Source of the DNA: Epiperipatus broadwayi
Taxonomy: Eukaryota; Onychophora; Udeonychophora; Euonychophora; Peripatidae
DNA length: 64,000 nucleotides
Reading direction: 5' to 3'
NCBI GenBank assembly: GCA_028023455.1
Contig: JAQFVV010012402.1
Coordinates: 12,816,292 to 12,880,291 of the forward strand
The position numbers and the translations under genes are program-made. Under the pieces are notes generated by a model. It was given only the letters and a program-made list of their open reading frames with translations, had not been told where the DNA came from and did not search any database. Positions 27,601 to 39,600 of the stretch are shown one piece after another. Within the stretch, counting starts at the first letter, position 1, and each line of letters begins with the position of its first letter.

Positions 27601-30600
27601 AGAAGCTAATGGCGAACAAAAGAAGTGTTATAGAGGAGATCAAATTGGCAAACAACAAAACAGAAAAAAAAGAAACTTACTCGTACTAAATTTTACAAGT
27701 ATGAATAAAACTGGAAAGGGATTTTTATATGAACAATTAACTAATAAACTTAACCGCAATGAAATTAAAATATTTACACATGGGAGTAATGAAGAATAGC
27801 GAAGAAAAGGGGTTAAATATCTAAGTAGATGATCACATATACATATATCTAACTAGTCTAATAAAAATAGTTACATTATAAATATCATTAAGCAAACATT
27901 TCATAAATATTCAAGAAAGCAATTATAAAAAGTATGGACAAAAAGGGTAGCATAATGAATAGTTCATGAGGAGAGATACGATTACCGTCCTTATTCCTTG
28001 GTCATGTTCCATCGACGGGCGTAGCTTGATCCGTCTGATGAGATGTGTTCGACCGGACAAGGAAAGTGGAAATCAGTAGCATGGTTTCACAAAAAGTCCT
28101 CCAGACACGGCACAGAGTTCAGATGACGATTGAGTAAATACTACGGCATTTTTCTGGTATTGAGGAACCCCGGCGATAGGCAAAGCTATTTATTTGCCTA
28201 GCCGAGCATATTAGAATCCATCATACTTATACGATTTTTAGCTTGAGCAGGTTCAAACTTCTTCATGATTTGTAGACGATAATTGTAGACTTTTTGGAAT
28301 AAAATCACAAACAAAATCTGACAGAGTTCTCCTAAGAGAAATCCGAATGCACCTTGCAATAGCAGATCTGACTGAAACTTGCAATAGCAAAATCTGAATG
28401 CCTTGCAATAGCAAAATCTGATATCACTCTTCCAATAGCAAAATCTGAATGAATCTCCTCTTTTGTTCTCTCCCTTTTATAACTTTTTTTCTTAGCTACC
28501 TTCTATTGTTTGTATGATCTGAGATCTTGATAAACCTCCCCATGCTCCTTTGTTTCAAAGCAACATTTTCTAAAAATAACTTTTACTTTTTTACTCTAAA
28601 TTTCTTTCTTTAAGTTTGAATTCTATTAACTAAAAAGAAAGAAAGAGAAGGCCATCTTTAATTTGACTTGAATGGGCTTAACTAATTAAAATATACATTC
28701 TTTTAGAAATGTTGGTGGGCTTATCTCAAAATCAAATCATACTAAATATTTTAACAAAATTTTAACAATATATTATTATTTTTTTATAGTAGAATAAGCA
28801 TTTTATTTCAGCAGAATTTTGCATTAACTCATATATATACGCTAGATGTATATATATGTTTGACTAATAGGTTAAGCAATTTTTATTAATAGAATGAAAT
28901 TTATTTAAAACAAAATATTTAAATGTAAAACACATTTGATAAGCATAATTATTTTTAACTCTAATGCAAAACCCTGCTGATATTCAACTATAAACTTAAT
29001 TCAGGTCTACAATACTAATCAAGTTTATAGGAAGATGTGAAGCATGGATCGGGCTTCAGATCCATTGCTTCATTTCCCAATAGTTAGTGAGCAAAAAAAA
29101 AATGTTAAAAAAAAAATGCTGTTGCTTCAGGTCAGAGGTAAGAATTTGTGCCAGGTGAGTTCAAACCAACTCTTTATTTGCTGTAATATTTAATTTGTTA
29201 CTACCTACGGTGTTTTCTTTACTTTATTATATCTAACGGTTTATCCATAATTCAATCTTCTGTGTCTTAAATCGGGTCTGTGTTGTATTTAGTCTAACAT
29301 GGTATGTATCTATTTTTAATTTGCATATTTTCCGGGGTCCAGTGGTATGCAAGGTTTTAAGTTTCTGGCATTGTATAGTCTTTGTATGCTGTGACTATCT
29401 TTCAGCAGAAAAGCATTTTCTCCACACTTCTTTTTTAATGCATATGGACCTTTATATATTGGGAAGAACTTTTTAACTTTCCTCCATGCTTTACTACTTG
29501 GCTTAAGGTCTCTTAGCCATGCTTGGTTTCCTTTCCTGAATTTATATTGCCGGTTTCGATTCGTGCAATGCCGAGTTGTACGTCTTAATTTATCCCTTGC
29601 CTTCTTTTGTTGCTCAGTCATGTTCTGGACTTGGAGACAGATTTTCAAGCTATCAAGGTGGTGTCTAGGGTTCCCACCCGGTTCTTCTTTAAAACATTTT
29701 ATGTTGCTAATCTTTGCCACAGGAGTTATAGTATTGATTATTGTCGCAGTAAAGATTTCACTGCCTTGTTGCACCTGGATTGGATTCATCTGTTGATGAA
29801 TGTTCATTTCCTTTTTATCCACATTCATCTGTCCATTTTCTTCTCCCTCCTGTATTTGATGCTTGACTGACACGTCCAAGGCATGCACATCCTTTCCAAA
29901 TTCATTATCTATCAATGATTTAAGTTGTGTATCATCTTGTTTCTGTTGCCATTTTAACTGAGTAACCTCATCTGGCCATACTTTTGTTCTGGTATGTTGT
30001 TGCTGGGGACCCATGTTTTCCTCCAAACGGTTCAGTCTTTGTGATGTCATATTCATGAATTGTTGGAACATGGTCATCATCATTTTATTTTCATCTCTCA
30101 TTTCTTTGATGAGATCTTCCAAATTGTATTTTTGGTCAGTGCATGTTGCCATATTTGGAAGGTTGAGCACTACCTCCTCATCGCTGTCATAATCTGCAAC
30201 TTTCTTCGGTTGGTCCATTTTTGCCTAATATTGACTATAAAACGTATTTGTCTTTTTATAAACAATCTGGATAAGTATATTTTTATACTAGTTATTAACA
30301 CAAAAAAAATTATTTCTTTCTAAAATAAGTCACTATTCTAAGTTCCAACTATCTGTTTTATTTATATGTTTTCAGAAATTAACTCTGCCTACCTCACGAG
30401 GTCCTATCTTAACCCTAGGCCTATATGTATCTGTTTGTACATGAAAATATATATATATAAAATCCTGCCGTGTCTGTCTTTAATATTTATACTACATATT
30501 AGTCTCCTCACTTTATTTATTGTTATATTTCATTAAAATATCACTGCTATTTTGTCCCAATATAATTAAAATAACACACTTACAGCTTGACCTGGCTTTC

Positions 30601-33600
30601 TCTGACACCTGAAACAACTAAAAAATGCATTTACATTAATACAAGTATATATATAAAAAAAATATGTGAGCAAAATATACGTAAGTCATGTTTAAAAATT
30701 ATTTTGGCTCACTATGCATACATTGTTATTTTGATCATCTACTATAGTTTGGTTTATTTGATATCCGATATGAGAGATTGCACTTGCCGACAAATTTATT
30801 TGAGAAGGGCGCCAGTCGACAAGACAATGGCCATATCAAATATACATATTAATGGATAATGATCCAAGCACACATTGATAAGGTTTATAAAGTTTAATGC
30901 GATTACAATTTATTTTGATTTTCACTTCACTTTCAAAAAATCTCTGCATGAATAAGTAAATGGTATTTTAAATGACAATATTAAGTAAGTCTAAGACGTA
31001 TAACAACTAAGTAAGGTAACATGTCTGACCTGGGTTCGAAACCACGCTACCGTTTTGGTCATGACACACAAAAAAACAATTTAAACAGCCTAAAGTACGA
31101 TTAGCAAAACAAAATATATACAAAAAAAATTAAACTAAAAGTAAAATCCCATGATAACCGCCACTCCGAATTATGAACCTGGGATCGAAACCAACTACCA
31201 TTTTGGTCACACCCGAAATAGATTAACAATTATCAAGCAATTTTACAGAATCACGCATTGAGATCAAAACTGTTTCAAAAAACATTTCTATAAAAACGGG
31301 TTTTACCGAACTATAACGAAGTGTATACCATATGCATCCATATATATGAATATGTACATCATTAAATAAGCATATATATGACTACATATAAATATACAAA
31401 CAGATATACCTATACAAATATTTCTTTTATTATCATGTACATGAATTTATTAGAAAGATGTCATATTGCAAACCGCATACTCCTATTATTTCAGGCTAGT
31501 AAACGCTGGTCGCAACTATGACAAGGAAGCAATGATTGCAGACGTAGACCTATTATTTCAGGCTACTCAGCAATCCTAAACTCTACAATGTAAGGGGTCA
31601 TCACCTAAACGGTTACTCTAAGGGTCTTCACCAAACATGGTTACTAAAAAACAAGGGCTTCACCTAACGGTTACTCAAAGGGTCTTCACCTAACGGTTAC
31701 TCAATAAATGATTCAATAGCATAATCCGAAATGGAAAAAAAAAATCTTAACTAAAGGGTGGCTGACATATATGTTATACAAAATATATCTTTAATATATA
31801 TATTTATTAACGAACATACGCATTTACTTTTCTTATCAGATAAAATTAAGTTTGCTAGTATTGAAACAAAACTTAATTTATATATGTTTGCGAGGAAACG
31901 TAATTTCAAAATCTTTAAAAAGGAGAAAAAAATTTTTTACATGATGACAATTATTCAATATAAAGAAACGAAACGCAGAGAAAGTGAAAAAAATATTTGC
32001 TAACACCATACGTTGACACGTGTTAATTTGAACTTATCAAAACTTTTTGATCTTCAAAAAAAAAATTTCAATTAACGGAAAAAAAATGTTATCTAAGATC
32101 TTTACAAAAATTTATACAAACGGAGAAAAAATTCTATTATCTAATTGTACTTTTTTTTTTTTACTACAATATTAACACAACCGAATATACACTATATTTC
32201 GAAAAAAAAACATTATTACATCAAAACTTCTCATATTTGAGCAATACTAAAAATAATCTAAAGTACGAAGGGAGGGCGGGTGGGTATATATTTGACACTT
32301 CCGCCTCATCGAAGGTATATACTTTATACGATAAACAACAATATGGCAACTGGCCATCGACAAAACTACTCATTCGGGAAAAAAAAATCTTGCTATAACT
32401 CTGATATTTATTCTCACTAATATATATATATAAAAAAAACTAACGGAGTGTTAACTTTTCTAAATGTAAAACATTCGTTTCATATATATACCAAACTCGG
32501 AAAAAAAATTTTACTTTATGACACCTTTAACTTTTTAATTAATTTTTAAAAAATGACATTTGCTCACATTAGGAAACAAGACTCAGAAAAAATTATACAT
32601 ATATTATTTTTATATAAATATATTCAACTAAAACTAACTTCTCAGGGTACTAATTTTTTTTTTAAAAAAATGACATACGTCCCACTGCGACCAACTAGAA
32701 GCAAAAAATTTTACATATAACTAACAATTATTTCGTGTTATTTAAAAAAACATTATATATATGCGTACAAACCCGGGAAAAAAAAATCTACATATATATT
32801 ATTCATTAATTTAAAACAGAAGAAAGTAAAAAACATTATACACCCATACAAATGTTATACAGGGCATTGCAGGGTATGTAAATTTCGAATAGACACACGA
32901 TGGGCGTCCAGAATACGGAGAAAAAAAATTCTTATACGTCTACCTATATTTTCAAATACCCTATTCCTATTCTTCCCATAAAAAATGAAATTCGGCCCAC
33001 GTTGGTCGACAGAATACGGAGAAAAAAAAAATCTACTGTGACAGTCAGATGATGTATGTTGGCTTAACCCAGTTCGAATACTAGGCGAAGGTACCTCGGG
33101 GCCACTCATACGCGAGATATTAAATCAAGAATACTATGACCCCTGCCCTCTTCGTCTATTCTCGAGACTAATCCACGAACCAACAACACTATCTGAGCCA
33201 TGCATAAATTATTTTTCAACCGGCGACAGCTTAGCATCAGCGGAAAGAAACATGGACAGGAAACTTACGGAACTAAATAGTTAAATGTGCAAAAGTACTA
33301 AGAAATATGTGTTTTGCGTGCCTGGATCATTAGAAAAGTAAAACAAAGCATTGAAAGATAACTAGCAAACTCAAGCTTTTTAGTTAAATAAATATCTTTA
33401 ATAAAAGACATTTGAAATATTATTAATAATTTAATGGCCTTCGCTATTCCTCGAAATTTCTGAATAACTAATGAGACAATGAAAACCCGATTAATATACT
33501 TGAGGTCTAAATCTTTCCTTCCCAGTTTTATTAAACATTGTCAACTCGAATCTGCTCGATAATGTGTAATAATAAAAATTTTCCGCAAAGCAGTTTCTAA

Positions 33601-36600
33601 TTGCTTTGCACTAAAACAGAGTTTAAAACCATTTAAGATGTATATCGCTAAATCTGACATACGTAAGAAGCTAATGGTGAACAAAAGAAGTGTTATAGAG
33701 GAGATCAAATTGGCAAACAACAAAACAGAAAAAAAAGAAACTTACTCGTACTAAATTTTACAAGTATGAATAAAACTGGAAAGGGATTTTTATATGAACA
33801 ATTAACTAATAAACTTAACCGCAATGAAATTAAAATATTTACACATGGGAGTAATGAAGAATAGCGAAGAAAAGGGGTTAAATATCTAAGTAGATGATCA
33901 CATATACATATATCTAACTAGTCTAATAAAAATAGTTACATTATAAATATCATTAAGCAAACTTTTCATAAATATTCAAGAAAGCAATTATAAAAAGTAT
34001 GGACAAAAAGGGTAGCATAATGAATAGTTCATGAGGAGAGATACGATTACCGTCCTTATTCCTTGGTCATGTTCCATCGACGGGCGTAGCTTGATCCGTC
34101 TGATGAGATGTGTTCGACCGGACAAGGAAAGTGGAAATCAGTAGCATGGTTTCACAAAAAGTCCTCCAGACACGGCACAGAGTTCAGATGACGATTGAGT
34201 AAATACTACGGCATTTTTCTGGTATTGAGGAACCCCAGCGATAGGCAAAGCTATTTATTTGCCTAGCCGAGCATATTAGAATCCATCATACTTATACGAT
34301 TTTTAGCTTGAGCAGGTTCAAACTTCTTCATGATTTGTAGACGATAATTGTAGACTTTTTGGAATAAAATCACAAACAAAATCTGACAGAGTTCTCCTAA
34401 GAGAAATCTGAATGCACCTTGCAATAGCAGATCTGACTGAAACTTGCAATAGCAAAATCTGAATGCCTTGCAATCGCAAAATCTGATATCACTCTTCCAA
34501 TAGCAAAATCTGAATGAATCTCCTCTTTTGTTCTCTCCCTTTTATAACTTTTTTTCTTAGCTACCTTCTATTGTTTGTATGATCTGAGATCTTGATAAGC
34601 CTCCCCATGCTCCTTTGTTTCAAAGCAACATTTTCTAAAAATAACTTTTACTTTTTTACTCTAAATTTCTTTCTTTAAAGTTTGAATTCTATTAACTAAA
34701 AAGAAAGAAAGAGAAGGCCATCTTTAATTTGACTTGAATGGGCTTAACTAATTAAAATATACATTCTTTTAGAAATGTTGGTGGGCTTATCTCAAAATCA
34801 AATCATACTAAATATTTTAACAAAATTTTAACAACAATATATTATTATTTTTTTATAGTAGAATAAGCATTTTATTTCAGCAGAATTTTGCATTAACTCA
34901 TATATATACGCTAGATGTATATATATGTTTGACTAATAGGTTAAGCAATTTTTATTAATAGAATGAAATTTATTTAAAACAAAATATTTAAATGTAAAAC
35001 ACATTTGATAAGCATAATTATTTTTAACTCTAATCCTGCTGATATTCAACTATAAACTTAATTCAGGTCTACATTACTAATCAAGTTTATAGGAAGATGT
35101 GAAGCATGGATCGGGCTTCAGATCCATTGCTTCAATATTTGTAATAAAGTCATTTCCAGTGTTTAATCAAGTAAATATAAACATTAGGAAAAATTCATAA
35201 ACTTATATATATATATATATACTAACAATTGTATTGTGTTGAAGGTCTTATATTCTATAATAAATGTAACAATGACTTAAACGATGATGAAACAGTCATA
35301 GCAATGGACAAAAGGTCAAGTATGGTACTAAGCAACCGAATAAAAAAATGGGATAATAGTAATACGTTTTTTTTTTTTTAAATGAATTGGATAATCACAA
35401 TATCTATATAACATAACAATAAGCACTCATTGCGAATAAAAAGGAAATCAAAAACTTCATACATCAAGCAACGGAAACGGCGTCATGTATAAAAAGAAAA
35501 GCAATTATGACTCCTCCTCCTTTAAAATTGTACTTTTGCTATGGAAGGCCAACTCTATTGAAGCTGATATTTTTGAACACTTACAAAATGGACACTGTTC
35601 AAATATGCATTTCTACAAATGTCAATTTTTTTCATTTGAAAGTTAAGGAAGCAAGCGGTAATTTTTCATATAAACTAAATAATCAGATAAATTTTAAATA
35701 GCTTATAAATTTAGAAAAGTGTTGATTTTTTATAAGCAAAGAAAGAAATTAGAACAGTCTATTCGGATAAAAATTTAATAACGGAAACATAATATATAGC
35801 CAGTATTGCAAATAGTTAATAATTGTATTTTATTGCATATATATATTTCTTCTAACTGTGAGCCGTATATATATAAACCTGTGTATATATTGCAATAATA
35901 TATATTTTGGCTAGAGCGATCGATTGTCGTTGGGTTGAGCATTTGTCCTTATAGCCATGAGAAATTAGTAACCATCTGTCTACATTGAAGTGCCTGATAA
36001 GCTTGGTCCATGCATGATGAAAAATGTACGTGGGAAGTGGAATAAAATCACACACCACCAATATAGAAATGTCCAGAATGTGTCATTTAGAAGCAATAAT
36101 GAGCCATCAACATTTATATAGAGAAAAACACATAAATTGTATGAACAATACTGTGAGAAGGACTCTGGTGAAGTTTTGTGCCTGATCATCGATTCATGAA
36201 ATACTATAAATGTTATGCTTTTTCTTTTGTATAGGTATATCTTTTTATTATTATTATTATCTGCCTTATATCGCGGAAGTGCAAATCATCAAATTCAACA
36301 GTTTGGAACAATCCAATTTAAGAAAATGTAAAGAGAACAGGGAGGTAAAGTTGAGAAGTTTGAATTTTTTTTCTTTTAATAAAATTTAGGTAATTTTCTT
36401 CTCAAAATGCTTGACTTTTCACTCGTGGCTATGAAATTCAGTAATAAAAAAGTAAGAACCTTTTTTCTTTTAAAACACCAATGCCACACTTGACATGACA
36501 ATTTATATTATTTGTTATGTTTGACTAATAATATTTGTTAGATATTTTAATTGTATGAATGACTAACTTTCTGAGCTAATTTACTTTACTATCATATCAT

Positions 36601-39600
36601 GTATTGTTTATTTATTTATTTTTTTCATGATATATATACAAGGGGGTTTCTTTTTTTTGATCAACCAACTTCCATACCTGGAATCGCATACCACTTCTAG
36701 AGTTACATTTAAATTTCCAATTAATTTAGTGAGTAATTTCATTCTTATTCAAATAAAGTTTTTCATTATTTTTGTACATAGAGATGTTTATATTATGCAT
36801 ATCCATCATGGAAAATAGGGAATAGGTAATTTTAAATTGCTTAGGTAATAATATGATAGATACTCATCATAGACCTTGAAGTTGAAAATATATGTAAATA
36901 TATTCAAATAATTTTATTTTCACTTGTAAATATTTTTGAATTTTTACATTGGTTGACAATTTGTTCAACTTTCTTATATATTTTGCTTTTGTAAATAAAT
37001 ATTGTGAAATTTGTTTAATTGATAAAGTCTCTCTAATTTATTGATCCAGCATTTGCATTCATTCCCAAAGCCAATATTTTACACGTGCACACACACACAC
37101 ACATATTATTATTTTATAAGCATGATAGATAAATTTTAAATCAAGATTATTCCTTACTGATAAATAGTGTGAGCTAATTTAGTTATTGATTATAAGTCTA
37201 CATAGGTGCATCCTTGTTCTTGAGTCGAATGCAAATTCTTCCAGAGTTCGAATACTGAGGCAACGGATCCGAAAGAGAGTGGCGAGATGTGGATGAACTG
37301 ACCCAAATTGCATCTAGATTTAATAAATGAACCTAGATGTAATCATAGCTATGTATTTCATCGCATCGTCTCCAGCATCAGTCTGATAGTAGTCAGATGC
37401 GACCCTCTTGTATAACATCATCGGCCAGACCGTTACAATATATATAATGATTATTTAAATAAATGTAACAATAAATGTGTATCAATATTGTTAGATTATA
37501 GAGTTGCATAGCTGGCCTTATAAGGTCAGAGAACTATAAAAATCACTATATGGTGAGGTGGGTAAAAAATACCAAGTGTTTGTAAAAAACGCTATATTTG
37601 GTAATGTTTGTAAAGACTTCAGAAGTCTTGAAGAATATATAAACCCCAGAACCTGGTATGTATGTTTTGGTATTAATGTAATTCAGAGAATCCTGCCTCT
37701 GCAAATCCAAAAGCAGGACTAGGGTTTATTATGTGCAGGTCATCATGACCTTTTATTATTTTAATGCACCTTAAATAGGCTATGTACATTTGTAAATATT
37801 CCTCGTACGTTATTTAAATTAAACTATTAGCTTCCCATTTCGTTTCTGCCTTTGTCGATTATTTACTTGCTACTCACAGGAGACAGCACATAAATGTATT
37901 AAAAGAATGATATCTGAAGAAAACCATGGTTTGGAACTGTTTAAATATATCATGTGGTAAGAATTGAAGATATTACAAGGCCTTAAACTTAAATTAAAAA
38001 TATCTTTTATTATTATATTTCATATTTTGTATACATGTTAATAGTTGCAAGTATATAAGCAACAATTTTATGCATTCATTGTTAAATTCTTAAATTATTT
38101 TTTTATTAATCCATTTAGTTTGTTTGTTACTCAATCCAAACATTATGCTTTTATCATCCAATATGCTAGTAATATCCACAATCCTAAGAAATCATGCAAT
38201 CCATTAAGGGACAAGCAAGGATAGTGGCAATAGTTTGTAAATGATGATGATCGTGCATTAATAAGTTTCCAAAAATAAACTTTCCATTCAAAAGATTTGC
38301 ACCTTAAAGTTTCATTTTTTTATTGAAATTAAAAAAGCAAATTAAAAATACTTTTAAAGGGACCTGTAATTAATTTAAATCTTTGGTTGCTAAGTTTCAA
38401 ATCATCATCATCATCACCTTAGACAATTGGTTAATAATATTAAATACATTTGAATTGAAACATTTTTATTCGAATGTTATTAATCATTCAATTTTCACCA
38501 TACTTAATATTTATTTGAAATCAAACTTTACCATTACAAAATCAATACCATTAAAATACTAACTTTATTTTTGGTAGACTTTAATGTGTGTGTTTATACA
38601 AATAGTAAACTTTGGTCAAAATTTATTGGAAATAATGGTTTGTGGTTATTGAATTTTTGCATAATAAATGGGTTAGTGATCATCCTTTGTTAAAGCAGAA
38701 AAATCACTATAAGGCATCATAAATGCTTCTAAAATCAAAACAATGGTAATTAATATATTATAATTAGGAATTAGAATACAAGAGAAGTTATAAGTGCAGA
38801 ATATTACACAGAAAGTTGTTAGATATGTTTCATGTTTTACTACATGTAAAATAATAATATCTGATCTACAATCCTTATATAGTCTAAGGCAGGGGTCCCC
38901 AACCCTATGCCCGCGGGCACAATGGCACCCGCAGACCATTTACGTGTGCCCGCCACTATCCGAACATGATAAAAAATTATTTATCTGATAGAAATAAATT
39001 TAATTTTTAAAATTTCTTATAAATTATTGTATTATATTGTAATCAAATTGTAGAGCATACTATACTTTTACAGCGTTAAAATATAAACATTAAATTTTAT
39101 TTTTCAAATAAATATTTTTTTGTATATTAGGTGTATTATTAACAATATCCAACTATAAATTTACATTGAAAAAAATAAATAGTGCCCGCCCCCTGGTTGA
39201 AAAAATAAATGGTGCCCGCCAACTGGCCGGTATTATAGAATGTGCTCTTAAGTACAAAAAGGTTGGAGACCCTTGGTCTAAGGTAATAAGCTAAAAGTGA
39301 ATTCACTTTTAGTTTAAAGGAGTTAATACAAATACTATTACTAGATGGTGTTTTTTTTCTTATTTTAAATGTATGTTCTTTAATTATATCACAGATAAAA
39401 TTAATCTATAAAAATCCATGGATACATTTTGTAAATTAATATTTAAATCTGAAAGTATATGAAAATCTTCCAATAAAATATTTATACACACACACAGAGA
39501 GAGATTACAAAGTGGTTATTAACAATAGAAGTATAAAACTCAAGTTTTCTTACGTTCTGAATTCTGTCACTGATGAGAGTGATAGTGCTGGTGTTTCCTG

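Larger units (their letters stand above)
26972..29072 (-). repeat. 3' LTR of the 27-35 kb element
   Basis: 2,101 bp, TG...CA ends. On the minus strand it starts TGAAGCAATGGATCTGAAGC and ends CATCATCTGACTGTCACA. The internal sequence just before it (ttgggaaa) could be a short polypurine tract. Confidence 0.85.
26972..35134 (-). mobile_element. Recent Ty3/gypsy-type LTR element, deletion derivative
   Basis: Two nearly identical direct repeats, 26972-29072 and 33037-35134, start TG and end CA on either strand and flank 3.96 kb. The only ORF (29316-30218) is on the minus strand, so the right copy is the 5' LTR. By eye the LTRs differ at about a dozen bases and three small indels over 2.1 kb, so the insertion is young. 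Flanks share ATAT as a possible 4-bp target duplication, but in an (AT)n setting. Protease, reverse transcriptase, RNase H and most of integrase are absent; it would need another element's proteins to move. Confidence 0.85.
33037..35134 (-). repeat. 5' LTR of the 27-35 kb element
   Basis: 2,098 bp, same ends as the left LTR. Small indels against it include three bases near 34836 and seven near 35035. Confidence 0.85.

Noticed and set aside
27476-27658. 60-codon minus-strand ORF present in both LTRs (also 33541-33723)
   Set aside because: Repeated only because the LTRs are identical; no known LTR-encoded protein matches.
28030-28080. CTGATGAG followed by GGAAAG in the LTR, as a hammerhead ribozyme
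   Set aside because: No stem II can form between the two core parts and there is no stem III or suitable cleavage triplet; the same holds at about 34090.
29563-30323. Plus-strand ORFs opposite the Gag fusion
   Set aside because: Antisense shadows of the minus-strand coding frame, hydrophobic and without motifs.
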